In this document: positions 29,230 through 40,200 of the stretch, in pieces
Numbering within the stretch: position 1 is the stretch's first letter
Layout of the letters: every line of letters starts with the position of its first letter
DNA from: Amyelois transitella
Lineage: Eukaryota > Arthropoda > Insecta > Lepidoptera > Pyralidae
Length of the DNA stretch: 64,000 nucleotides
Reading direction: 5' to 3'
Assembly (NCBI RefSeq): GCF_032362555.1
Contig: NC_083510.1
Location: 6,847,501 to 6,911,500 of the forward strand
Translations under genes and position numbers: made by a program
The notes under the pieces: generated by a model
Told to the model about the DNA's origin: nothing
The model's database searches: none
Seen by the model: only the letters and a program-made list of their open reading frames with translations

Positions 29230-29508
29230 CTAGCTGTGCCCGCGACTTCGTCGGCGTGGAATAGGTATTTTGGGCATCATTGAAGCCCTTAAGGAGGAAA
29301 AATTTTCCCCGTTTTTTTTCACGTTTTCCATAATTTCTTCGCTCCTAATAGTTGCAGCGTGATATTAAATAGCCTAAAGCTTTCCTTGAAATCTCAGGAA
29401 CTACTGGTTCGAATTGAAAAAAGATTTTTCAATTCGAACCAGTAGTTTCTGAGATTAGCGCGTTCAAACAAACAAACAAACTTTTCAGCTTTATAATATT
29501 AGTATAGA
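29230..29508 (-). mobile_element. Helitron-like element, short copy with internal palindrome
   Basis: On the plus strand it begins CTAGCTGTGCCCGCGACTTC and ends GCTTTATAATATTAGTATAG plus A, so on the minus strand it has TC...CTAG termini. Its middle (29388-29456) is a near-perfect palindrome, with ACTACTGGTTCGAATTGAAA facing its reverse complement. It appears to be the minimal form of the same family as 34847-35117 and 41968-42209. Confidence 0.6.
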
Positions 29509-30740
29509 TATGTAAATTTTATAGCTACTTACTTAGCTTTAATTTTGCTTAAATAACGTTTCAATTATCTCACGAGGACATCTACTGACTGATTTACTAA
29601 TGATATAATAACGTACAGTCCAAACCAATTCTAGAAATTTAAAGTTTGATAATGTAGATTCTTTATGTGGTCTTAAGTGTCCTTCAGGAACGAAAATTAA
29701 CAGTATTTCACGTTGTTAATAATTCACGGCGGAATTTTTTATTTTATTTTTTGGGTTAAATTAAAAAAAATGCAATTTGTGAAATCACTTTCTCTTTCAA
29801 AAATAAGTAAAGTTCAGTGTCATTGAATCAACGAACGCTACGAAGTGCTACGAAACACTACGCGGTTACAATCTACGAAAAAAGGGTGAGTGTACTAATC
29901 AAAATTAATAAAAAAGCGACATTACATTAATAAAAATAAAAAAATATATCATTGAGCCGAGCAGCTGAACGTGGTCTATCAGTATTTTCAAGGCTCTGTC
30001 CACGTACAGACGTAATTTTATGTATATATGAATGTAAAAAACGACTACTAATAAATGTCTCTTTATTTAGGTACTTCACCATAAATATGTTTTTAACTAA
30101 GATTACGAAAGCAAGTATCATATAGTAACTTTCAATTCGTTATGCCTAATAATGCACACGTTTTATTAATGGCGCTTCGACTTTATTCATCGGTTTAGTA
30201 ACGCCTGTTTCCGGTTGATCAAGTGACAAATAAACATACAATAAAACCATTTAACACCAAACTCTCTCGTCACGGATCAACGGCGATTTTTGTGAAATGT
30301 TGACAAATGTCGTCATGGCAGCAACGAATGGGTTAGACTTTTCTCTAAAGACACTAACAATATTTATTACTACAATATTTGGTATATAACATTCACTGGC
30401 AGTCCACGACGGTTTTGTCCGTGGACTATATATAACACCTGACAATAATACTTTTTAAAATATGAGCATTTACAAATAAATAAAGAAATTTACCTGCTTA
30501 TAATACGAGTACCTATTACTAATGTACTTACATTAGTAATACTAAGTACTAGTCTTTTCACTGTGGTTCAAGACTAAAATTCGAAACATAAAGAAAATAT
30601 TGAAATTTGTTCCATAAACAAACATTTGGTCGCGAGTATTTAGTAGAGTTTTTAGATGTCCTCAATATATAAATGTTTATTCCATGAATTTTAGAAGCCT
30701 ACCCAGACCAGCCAACTACACATACTTAATATTAAAAGTA
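29509..30740. other. Intergenic DNA with a repeat fragment
   Basis: No gene supported. A plus-strand fragment of the TATG-tailed repeat (GAGCAGCTGAACGTGGTCTA and following) lies at about 29945-30030. A short CTACGAA-type reiteration is at about 29832-29876. Confidence 0.4.
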
Positions 30741-31535
30741 AACAGGTGTCACCCTCAACTCTGACGCGTCTCGCCCAACCCCGCTCAAATCTGAAAATTA
30801 TGACTGCAGTTTAAAATAATAAATAAAAGTGCGAGAGGGGTAACGTTTAGTTACTTTGCCGTCGACACGCTCGAGAGACCATGAATGCATTATAATGTGC
30901 TCCAGCGTTTGCAACGGGTGTGCGCAAGGGGAAGTTTTTGATGTTTAGTGATGTTTCCCGATATCGATGAATCAATCAATTTATTCAATTCAATTTACTC
31001 AATTCTGTCTTTAAGCCATAAAGCTAAAGGTAGTCTTTCAGTCTTTGCGAGACCGTTGGCTCTGTCTACCCCAGAAGAGATAAAGACGTGATTATATGTA
31101 TGTATCGATTTATTTATTTTAGGTTTCAATCACATATTGATATCAAATATAAATAATAATTAATATCCACTTCCAAAGCTCAAGTAGCCGCAGAATAGAC
31201 TTCAATGCAATGACGAATGTACAATGTCCTCAGGGTACATTCAAACCGACAATGATTAAATTCAATTACATTTTAAACTCTGTTCAAGATCCAATGTGAA
31301 AGAAAGAACTCGATTATTACCATGGATACTTGCAAAAAAAATATGAAAGATAGTTTTAACAGCCAGCATTTACAATTACATTTGGTTAACATCGACAACT
31401 CTTTATTTTAATTTCCCATCCCTAAAAACTGTAACCCTGCGTGCGCGCCCTTGGCGTGGACCAAACAACCCAACCCGTTCGCCACCGAGCATAATTCTGC
31501 GGAATTAACCCGTCGGCTCTATGCGCGATAATTAC
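30741..31535. promoter_or_regulatory. GC-rich blocks upstream of tap, possible enhancers
   Basis: Two stretches stand out from AT-rich surroundings: 30741-30960 (ACTCTGACGCGTCTCGCCCA, GAGAGGGGTAACG, CGTCGACACGCTCGAGAG) and 31431-31535 (CTGCGTGCGCGCCCTTGGCG, TTCGCCACCGAGC). They have no coding frame or repeat signature. Between them a TATG-tailed repeat fragment occupies 31009-31107 on the plus strand. A regulatory role is inferred from composition and gene context. Confidence 0.25.
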
Positions 31536-31808
31536 TTGCTTGTTTCAAGCTTATCAACATTATTATTTTTGTTTACGATTGCCTTTGAGCCTTAAACACT
31601 TTTAATTAAAAACTTCTGGTCTTCATATATTTAAGACCCTTCTTCTATTCAATATTATCACAAAGTGTCCATACTATTGAATGATACAGAAAGAAGTATT
31701 AGCAAAAGTCTCCTTTCGTCTTCATTTATCTATAAAGGTTTTTGGGTCTTTCAGTTTCTATTTATTTTCTTTGATTGGAGTATTAACTTTGTTTCAAGAA
31801 GTTTAAAA

Positions 31809-31975
31809 TTTATAGATAAACTCTTTATTGCATCATAAGAGTAAAACATAAAAAAACAGCACAAAAGAGACAGGGATGGTACAAAGGCGAACTTATCTAT
31901 AACTAATGCAATCTCTTCCTGTCAACCATTGGGTGGAAGGAAACCAAACAGGAGATTGGCGGTGAGCGAAATAAA
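31809..31975 (-). mobile_element. LINE 3'-end fragment
   Basis: AACTCTTTATTGCATCATAA followed by AAAGGCGAACTTATC and CTCTTCCTGTCAACCATTGG matches the 3' untranslated end of a lepidopteran LINE in minus orientation, with the terminal AATAAAG on the minus strand. A shorter relative begins at about 40570. Confidence 0.45.
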
Positions 31976-34846
31976 TAAATGCTTAGACATAATAATAGAA
32001 ACAGAAAATATACATAAAATAATACATATGAATGCACATTAATACATAATAATTATATATACTTAGCATAGAGTAGAATGAAAATTAAACTTAATGAGAT
32101 TTTTACTATTAATTAATTATTACTTACTATCAAGTCTGGGCTTTCCTGATATCGACAGGAAGTATCACTGTACAAGCTTAAACACACAGACAGAGTAAAA
32201 ATTTGTGTTAGATTTCGGTAATCTTAGTCGTAGGGTACCTAACCTTGCTACGTAAACTGCGAGTGACGCATTGGGCATCGCTTTAATAAATTGAAGCGCT
32301 GCTCCTTTAAATAAATCTACGGTTATTCATAAATAACTCACCTGCCTATTTGTATTAGAACAAACATAACTAATTTTGAACTTTATATTTTTAACAAATA
32401 GATTACAAATAATTCCGAAAATATTTACGTATACTCGAATGGAAAAACATGACGTTAATCTTTTAAATATTAAAACATTTACTGAAGCTTGCTTCGTAAT
32501 CCGCAGGTCAAAAAAAAATCAATGCATCAAGCCATTGTGGGTCGCGCTTTTAAAATGTTAAAAGTTTTGTTGTTAAGGGCTTATCCAAAGGGTTGTAAAT
32601 AATGACGTGCAACTCTTTTATAGAAAACTAAACGGTTGCCCATAAAAGGGTGTAGGTAGGGGATAGAGTGCTTGTCCTGGATAAAAATCTTTAGGATCCC
32701 ATTTGCTCTAAGGTGAAAGCCATTAAATAGAAATGCATAAAAACAAAGTCTTGTTGTTAGACTGTAAACTTAAATAGAAAATATTTTTATCCTATATTTT
32801 AGACTATGAATGGGTGGTAATTCTAAAAAGTCACCAACATCAGTCATTATATAAGTAAATTGTACACTATTGCCAAATATCTGTTGCATTACAATTTATG
32901 TAGGTATAGGTAGGTACCTAAAGGACCAAACTACTAACACTCTGGAAACTCGGCCATTGGATCATAACCTAATGTCTATCCCGCCAGACCATTGTTTTGA
33001 AAAGAACAAAGTTACCTTATTGCCTTTTTGAATGCAGGAACTTATTGAATACAATGCTCAGGCGCAGTGCATTCTCCTAACGCATATCAAACACATTGAC
33101 ATTATCTTGACAACGCAGTGACGAGGCACATGCAAATGCCAAGTTATATTACTTTTTCATTGTTATAAAATAAACAAGTCACGTAAGTACTAATATTATG
33201 AGTACGAATCTACTATCGTACAAATATTAAATATGAACAGATTGCATGAAATGTTTTGTTTGAATGACACCTTTTTAATTTTGATATATCGTGAGAAAAT
33301 ACTTTCATTTGCAGCTGTCACCAATAGATAGCGATTTTATTAATTTTGCAATGTTATTAACATTTGCGCGCATTTTATTTTGTTCGTAACGCTCGCTGAT
33401 TTATTTAATATGCGACGTTTTCATAGTGCTTTACAAACATTCATATTTTTCATTCATTTTTCCATATAACCTATCTGTCAGAGATTCGTGTTAAAAATAC
33501 AAAGGAGAACTGTTAACTACGACAGTTATGTGGCCTAGGCATTGGATAGTTACAACTTAAAACGGTTGTAATAAACGACTCTTAAAGCGGTCACTAGGCA
33601 AAAAGTCAAAGGGCATTAGACGACATAAACAACATTCTTCCATTCCAGTTACCAGCTTATAAATTGAAATATATAAATTTAAAGTAAACATCCGTCACTA
33701 TTTACGAATAAATTATCAAAATAAATCTTTTTCTTCATAATAATTGCTGAGACACTATTTTATCAACCATTCGTTTTCATACCTGTGCTTTTCATTGGTT
33801 GTGATTCGTCGCTTAGTGCAGTGCGGTGCTACTCGGTTTTTCCAACTCCTCAGACTGTGGCCTCTGGGTCTTTTCTCTCAACCTTCCAGGCACCATGAGA
33901 CGCTCAAAACTTTCATCGTTTCTCCTCGGAATATGGCCAAATAGACGTATTGCATTATACGTTGCAAACAGGACGTTGACAGTCGCTGAGCATTTTCTTT
34001 GTAATTAATATAGTTAGTAATTATAGAATAGATAAATAAAAAGATTTTTTCGTACAAATGTACGAAAAACCGTCGACGGTACCTATTCTCAGTATGCAAC
34101 GCAAACACCACTTTCAAATGCACCAAGTTGTTGCCTGTCACTGGCTTTTAGTAAAAGCTATGAGAAAGACTAGAGTGTGCTGACGATGTGTATATTGGGT
34201 AGTCTTGTTAGTGATATTTCTGTTGTGGCATTTTAGTAAAACGTCGCAGGTAGGTAATGAGAGATGATTACTCAGCTGAAGCATTGCTGTCTTTGCCATG
34301 ATAATTCTTCGGTTATCTCCGTCTCGCTGCTGCCCTTGGTTGTGATAAATCTTCGGTGATAAAAAATAAATGGCGCAAAAAGGAAAAAGGTAACTTTTAT
34401 ACCAAAATATAATTTGAGCAATAATGAAATTTTTACGAAAAGCTAAGTCGACTGTTAAAAAAATAAAACAAAGTAAATAATATACTCGATATGGAATCCA
34501 CCTTTTATACTCTTTGAATTTCAATATGGAAATAATTGCTTAAACTTGTATCAGGCACTTGTACCGCGTTATCTTAAGAAAAAAAGTAAATATAAAATTA
34601 CTTTACAAGAATGTATAGGTACTTAGAATTAGAACTTTTAGATTATTCAAAAATGATGATTTTATTAATGTAGATTTTATATTTGGAAAATTTTTGCGAA
34701 CTAGGATTTCAATAGTTTCTATTTATAATAGGTCGTAGTAGGTACATATCGAGTATGATGTAAAAAAAAGATCCTTATCACATTAAGACACATCACATAG
34801 GAGTAAAAATTATATGTCAATGTAGAAGATGCATTTTATGAGATCA
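31976..34846. other. Gene-poor intergenic region
   Basis: AT-rich DNA. Open frames of up to about 128 codons (for example on the minus strand at 34138-34524) have no recognisable domain, no splice context and biased low-complexity composition, so no gene is called. Confidence 0.4.
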
Positions 34847-35117
34847 CTAGCTGTGCCCGCGACTTCATTCGCGTGGAATAGTTATTTTGGGCATCATTAA
34901 AGCCCTCAAGGATGAATAATTTTCCCCGTTGTTTTTCACATATTCCATTATTTCTTTGCTCCTAATAGTTGCAGAGTGATGTTATATAGCCTCAAGCCTT
35001 CCTCGATAAATGGTCTATTTAACACAAAAATAGTTTTTCAATTCGAAGCAGTAATTCCTAAGATTAGCGCGTTCGAACAAACAAACAAACTCTTCAGCTT
35101 TATAATATTAGTATAGA
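34847..35117 (-). mobile_element. Helitron-like element, short copy
   Basis: CTAGCTGTGCCCGCGACTTC on the plus strand begins the copy and GCTTTATAATATTAGTATAG plus A ends it. It is closely related to 29230-29508 but its middle is not palindromic, reading CTTCCTCGATAAATGGTCTA, which is probably nearer the ancestral sequence. Confidence 0.6.
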
Positions 35118-36189
35118 TATGCACAGATTTGATGGATACATCAAAAATACTTCTTGGGTTATAGTAATACGCATTGTATAATAATATTTTTAGGCACCTG
35201 TATCTTTTTAATATTATATATTAAACAATATCTATAGTTCAGACTTTTATAACTATTACTATACGTTATTACTTAGTAACTCCGAGATTATTGTATATTT
35301 TTTTTGTAAATGTCATATTCCTCACCGCTATCGCTTAAAACTTAGGTTGTCTGCGCGCGCTATCACGGGCGCCTAGTTAAAGGAAACGGCGCAAGGCGCT
35401 CATATGCAAAAACAAAAAACACGTGCAATATTCAGAATGATTTAATCCACAATATAATCATAAAATAAATAAAATATGTACCCAAAATCCCATTTTATTT
35501 GCACAATTGGCCTATTTTTGCCAGATATCAGCATTGTTGGTCATACAAATAGAATTCGTGGCTACAATAAAATTGATAATAATGCTAATCCCTGTTTACA
35601 TTGAAGGTGAAGTGGGTGGTCAGATAAGAATACAGGTTGACTGGTTTAGCCATTTCCATTTGTGATTTTTTTATTTTCATATTTGCAACATTACACCTCG
35701 AGGGTTCAGCTTGTCATTCGATTGGGGATCACATTTTATCAAAACAACCTGTGTTATTTTAAATGTATTTGAATTTTAACTTTATTATTAGTTCAGTAAC
35801 AATTTGAATAATCGCGCGCAAAAATACCCGCCCGCGCTTAAATTGTACCAGCGCCGCAGAAAAGGGTGGCGATACACACGAACTATGAGTACCTACTATA
35901 TTTATGCGATGTATGCTGACGCCAGAAAAGTGGCTCATTTCATTTATGAGTCAGTAACCTACACCAAATTGCCGTATATGTTAGCTTTATGTATAATCAA
36001 ATCAATAACATATGCCTATGCATATATAATTTCGTACAATACCATGTTAAATTAATTTTTGAGGTAATCACAATAGGATAAATGAATAGCGTCCTTACGA
36101 CTTTTCAACGTAACGAGTTTCGAACCCGTATCTATTTAAGTATTTATATGCTATACAAATTAATATTTAAATAGATAAACATCCAATAC
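35118..36189. other. Intergenic DNA with two small GC-rich patches
   Basis: No gene is supported. GC-rich patches at 35349-35402 (GCGCGCGCTATCACGGGCGC) and 35810-35885 (CCGCCCGCGC, CAGCGCCGCAG) contrast with the AT-rich surroundings and may be regulatory. Confidence 0.35.
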
Positions 36190-36300
36190 CCAGGTCGATC
36201 AGAAAGTTCATTTTTCATTAAGACCTGACCGGGAATTTAACGGACCCTATGTCTAAAAGGCGAACGCACTACCACTGTCCCAAACAGGCCGTCAGGTATT
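36190..36300 (-). repeat. Possible tRNA-derived SINE fragment
   Basis: Minus-strand GTAGTGCGTTCGCCTTTTAG followed by GGGTCCGTTAAATTCCCG resembles a tRNA body with a diverged B-box and T-arm (GGTCCG..AAATTCC). It cannot fold into a full tRNA by inspection. Confidence 0.35.
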
Positions 36301-36594
36301 TCTGGCTCCTAGCATTTGATATCAATAAAAAATCCAAAGTCCCCAAATGAAAAACAAAAACAGGAAGTCAGCTCAGATTTACGGATCACAAAGGTTACCA
36401 AATAGCTGCCATGTAGTGCTGTAACACGGTCGTGATGACGCCTTATTTTCAGACGTCCAAAAATTAGGGTACCACTTTTCTTTCACCTGGTGTTAGACCC
36501 GGTTACATCCACACCTATTTTATATAAACCCGATGTGATGAATTTTAAACTTCTGTATGTAAGTTTTGGAAATTTCATATTAATCAATTCGGAA

Positions 36595-37385
36595 AATTTG
36601 GGTAGATTTTCCAGTTTTTCGGGATCCGTACCTAAAAGGTAAAAACGGGACCCTATTACTTAGCTTCCTGTCTGTCACCGTGGTGGCTAGAAAGTTCAAA
36701 TTTTCACACACAACTTATGTATTTCCGTGGCCGGTTAAAAAACAAATACTTAAAATTCTACAATTAGATATAATAACGATGACAGGTAGTTCCTAAAAAT
36801 TTTTACATAATATTTACTTATTTATTAACTTTCAAATTTAATAATAATAAAGTAATTAAGGAGGGCTTCCAAACAACAAACGTAATTTTTAAACAATTTT
36901 TGGTTGATTTTAATAAACAGGTAGAAACGTAAAATATAAAAAATGTAAGTTGGTACGCACAATATTGAGTGATTTACCATGTTATTTTAATATCATGGAC
37001 TTCTTATAGGTTTTCCTATAATCTATAAGGAAAAAACAAATTTCTGTATTTTTTTCAAAATTTTAGGTTCAGTAGTTTCGGAGATAAGGGTGAGATGAAT
37101 GATGAAGAGATGAATGGTCAATTTTCGTCTATTTTCTTGAATAACTTGGAAACTATTTATTTTAAAATTACAAAAAAATACATTTAAGATCTTCTCAACA
37201 AGACCTTTCATTTGATATGCCACACGATGCAGTTTTCAGAATTTTTTTTTTATTTTCCCTTCCCCCCCAAAAATGATGAATTTTGTATTCAGACGTACGG
37301 AACCCTAAAAATAAATATTTAAGTAACAAACGTGATGGAACGCAACGTGTGCGAGTCAGACTCTCAATTGTCCGGTATTTTTATT
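36595..37385 (+). repeat. Lepidopteran interspersed repeat (second copy)
   Basis: It begins GGATCCGTACCTAAAAGGTA with ACGGGACCCTATTACTTAGC and ends near TGCGAGTCAGACTCTCAATT followed by GTCCGG and a T run, the same ends as 15644-16165. The long middle is AT-rich and non-coding. Confidence 0.45.
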
Positions 37386-38134
37386 TATATTTTACTAATT
37401 ACATTCTTAAAATTAGGAACTCAGCGTGTCTCAGTGGCCTTTTACAGGTAATTTTAACTAACTCTTTATAAAATGTACCTTGTTACCACAGATTTCTGTA
37501 TTCTGTGCTTCTTAACAAAAAATATCTAGGTATATCTATCGACAATATTGCGTAGGTAAATAGTTATACCTAGTTTTCCTTTAAAAAAATGTCACACGTG
37601 ATTTTCATTTACGTAAGTAAATATCGTGTTACACATTGGTTGCGATGTGGCAAAGGAAAACGTGCTCATCTTATGGAGGATGGATATGTTCTCATCTTAC
37701 AAAAAATCAAATAACACGCCCCTTATAATGTATTAAATGCCAATCAAATAAAACACTATAGAAAAACAAGGACATGGGTTTTTAACCGAATTGCGCGAAA
37801 TAATCTCTACGCCTTTATTTTGCGAAGGTACGTAAGTAAGGTTTAAGGGTTTTCCTAAATGTTTTCTCATTATCATTTTTGTTTGTATAGTAATTTTTGT
37901 TATAAAAAAGTAGGTACACTGGGGAAATTGTTATTTTTAAGTGAGGTGTAGGTATATGTTCTGTATGTCATATTTTTTTGTTAATACAATGAATGACATA
38001 ACTAAAATTTTTTACCATGTTTGTTTTAAACGACTTAATGCAAACGATGTACGCCAGTAGCATTGTGTAAGAAATATAAAAACGCACCATTATAAGCAAT
38101 AATTCATTTTTTTGTGGTCCGCTGACAAACGAAG

Positions 38135-39115
38135 ATGTTGTATATAGTAACAATTTTGACAGTGTTAATAGTTTTAGCACGCAACAAAAGAAGACAGCAG
38201 AGAATATGTGACTCAAAAAGACGGCTCAACGGAAAGACTGCATTGGTGACCGGAGGAACAGCTGGCATGGGCCTGGAAATAGCTACAGACTTGGCTGCTA
38301 GAGGCGCCAGGGTGATCGTCGCATGCCCGTTCCTGGAAGAGGGGAATCAAGCTGAGAAAACCATCATCTCTACCACTGGGAACGAAAATGTCAAATTCAT
38401 ACTCCTAGATCTCTCCTCCTTTAAATCCGTTAGGCAATTTGCAGCAATTATCAAGTCTGAAAGCAGATTGGATATTTTAGTGAATAACGCAGGCATAGGA
38501 AACTCTACCGAGGCATTGACTGCTGACGGAATGAATTTCATTATGCAGGTGAATTATTACGGCCATTTTTTGCTCACTATCCTTCTCCTTCCACTAATGA
38601 AAAAATCCGGGAGTCCTGCAGACCCAGCGCGAATAATTAACACGACATCAATGCTGCACCATTTTGGGGTCTACAACCTGACAAAAGAACAAACTGGAAA
38701 ACATAATTTTCTTCGAAGAAACCGTTTCTATGCCACAAGTAAATTATGCACGGCACTATTTTCCCGTGAGTTAACCAGGACTCTAGACTCTACTAAAGTT
38801 GTTGCCAACACCGTGGACCCTGGAATAGTCGGAACAGGAATCTTCTATAGTTTAGGCGGTGTAGCAGGTTTCCTGGCTAAAGTTTTATTTTTAAGCTTAT
38901 TCAGTTCTCCATGGGAAGGCGCACAAACTGCCATTCACTTGGCGGTCGATGAAGAGGCAGGTAAAGTTAGTGGAAAACTATTTAGAAACTGTGAAATAGC
39001 TGGAAATTCTTCTGCTATCTCAAGCAACCAAACAGCAAAACAATTATGGGATGATTCGGTAAAAATGGTAAAGTTATCAGACACAGAAATGATCGAATGG
39101 CTCGCGGTTGCGTAG
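38135..39115 (+). CDS. Retinol dehydrogenase-like short-chain dehydrogenase (SDR2), intronless
   Basis: An intact 326-residue frame starts at ATG 38135. The hydrophobic N-terminus MLYIVTILTVLIVLA (1-15), followed by basic residues NKRRQQR, looks like an N-terminal membrane anchor. SDR marks are TGGTAGMG (39-46), NNAG (117-120), Asn140 in MQVNYYG, Ser172 in NTTSMLH, and Tyr199/Lys203 in YATSK. It is clearly a paralogue of the gene at 2553-3521: both share TADGMNFIMQVNY, PWEGAQTAI, AGKVSG and FRNC, both have no introns, and both read ACPF where family members usually have ACR. It has about 14 extra residues before the catalytic Tyr relative to that copy. The substrate is unknown; retinoid, sterol or other lipid carbonyls are possible. 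Confidence 0.9.
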   Translation: MLYIVTILTVLIVLARNKRRQQRICDSKRRLNGKTALVTGGTAGMGLEIATDLAARGARVIVACPFLEEGNQAEKTIISTTGNENVKFILLDLSSFKSVRQFAAIIKSESRLDILVNNAGIGNSTEALTADGMNFIMQVNYYGHFLLTILLLPLMKKSGSPADPARIINTTSMLHHFGVYNLTKEQTGKHNFLRRNRFYATSKLCTALFSRELTRTLDSTKVVANTVDPGIVGTGIFYSLGGVAGFLAKVLFLSLFSSPWEGAQTAIHLAVDEEAGKVSGKLFRNCEIAGNSSAISSNQTAKQLWDDSVKMVKLSDTEMIEWLAVA

Positions 39116-39370
39116 CATAGCTATAGCTCCGTAGGTATTATTACATTATATAATGTAGGTAAATTAGTTTGAAAAGTCATTACTTGTAGGTAGGTAGTAT
39201 AATAGCGAACGAATTACTTTAAGTGTTAAAAATTTAACTATATCTAATTACTCTCCGATCATACTTATTTTATGAACTTTTGTCAGTATTACGTTTAAAA
39301 TACTTAATTCAACACAAAAAATAATCTTAAGTTAGATATTAATATATGTATCTAAGTTTTATGTAGATAC

Positions 39371-39417
39371 AATGTCCTATGGACTGATGTCCTATGGACA
39401 TCAGTCCATAGGACATT
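39371..39417. repeat. Perfect palindrome in the SDR2 3' UTR
   Basis: AATGTCCTATGGACTGATGT plus CC (39371-39392) faces its exact reverse complement at 39396-39417 across a TAT loop, giving a 22-bp stem. It ends six bases before the AATAAA at 39423, so the SDR2 messenger would carry a strong stem-loop next to its processing signal. Confidence 0.85.
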
Positions 39418-39422
39418 TAGTT

Positions 39423-39428
39423 AATAAA
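39423..39428 (+). terminator. Candidate poly(A) signal of SDR2
   Basis: AATAAA about 310 bases after the SDR2 stop, followed by a T-rich region (TTTATGTGTATTTTATTTAA). It is the nearest clear canonical hexamer and directly follows the palindrome. Confidence 0.5.
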
Positions 39429-39679
39429 AACTTAAGATTTATGTGTATTTTATTTAATGGACTCCTACAAAATTCAGTTAGTACATATCTTGCTCGTGCA
39501 CTTTTAAGCACAATTAATACCTATACCAAATGATCATCCTCTGTTGGACATATCTATATTTTTAGAAAACGTACCCACAATCTAGTTTAAAATGCAACGA
39601 GTCACGAGTAAAGCTTAGTTAATAGATAACTTGTCTATTCACTAAGCTTCAAAAGGCATATATCTTACCATTTTTCTAT

Positions 39680-39924
39680 ACATACATACATACATATCAT
39701 CACGTCTATATCCCTTACGGGGTAGACAGAGCCAACAGTCTTGGAAAGACTGAAAGGCCACGACCAGCTATTTGGCTTAATGATAGAATTGAGATTGCTA
39801 GCCTGTGGCCTAAAAAAGAATCCCAAGTTTGTAAGCCTACCCCTTAGTCGCCTTTTACGACATCCATGGGAAAGAGATGGAGTGGTCCTATTCTTTTTTT
39901 ATTCGTGCCCGGAACCACACGGCA
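39680..39924 (-). repeat. SINE-like repeat, near full length (TATG-tailed family)
   Basis: Read on the minus strand it begins TGCCGTGTGGTTCCGGGC, passes GACCACTCCATCTCTTTCCC, GTCGTAAAAGGCGACTAAGG and GGCTCTGTCTACCCCGTAAG, and ends with a (TATG)n-type tail. This is the reference copy for the many fragments in the window. I see no clear A/B boxes and no coding capacity. Confidence 0.65.
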
Positions 39925-39941
39925 TCCCATTTTTCTAGATA

Positions 39942-40200
39942 GATAGATAAAAGCTTTATTCACCATCACAATACATTAGTTGGACACATACATAATTAAC
40001 AGTAATAAACAATGTGAATGTGCAATGTGCGTGAATGTACCACAAACAATGATGAACAGTGAAAAGGTCCTGACTCAGCATAATGTCGCAGGTGTAGGCA
40101 CCGCGACGCTGATGATTCTGCCAGAACCTTAGATGAGCTCAGCGAAGCCCACTAAGAGGAGATAAATGTACTAGTTATAGGGCGAGTGTCCTATAAAGTT
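39942..40200 (-). mobile_element. LINE 3'-end fragment with TCTA-type tail
   Basis: AGATAGATAAAAGCTTTATT on the plus strand is the reverse of a 3' end bearing AATAAAGC and a (TCTA)n tail. The following sequence (GCAGGTGTAGGCACCGCGAC, AGCTCAGCGAAGCCCACTAA) is typical LINE 3' untranslated DNA. It is 5'-truncated. Confidence 0.45.

Noticed and set aside
34138-34524. 128-codon minus-strand open frame
   Set aside because: Low-complexity, hydrophobic-biased translation without domain, splice context or codon pattern of a gene; consistent with chance in AT-rich DNA.
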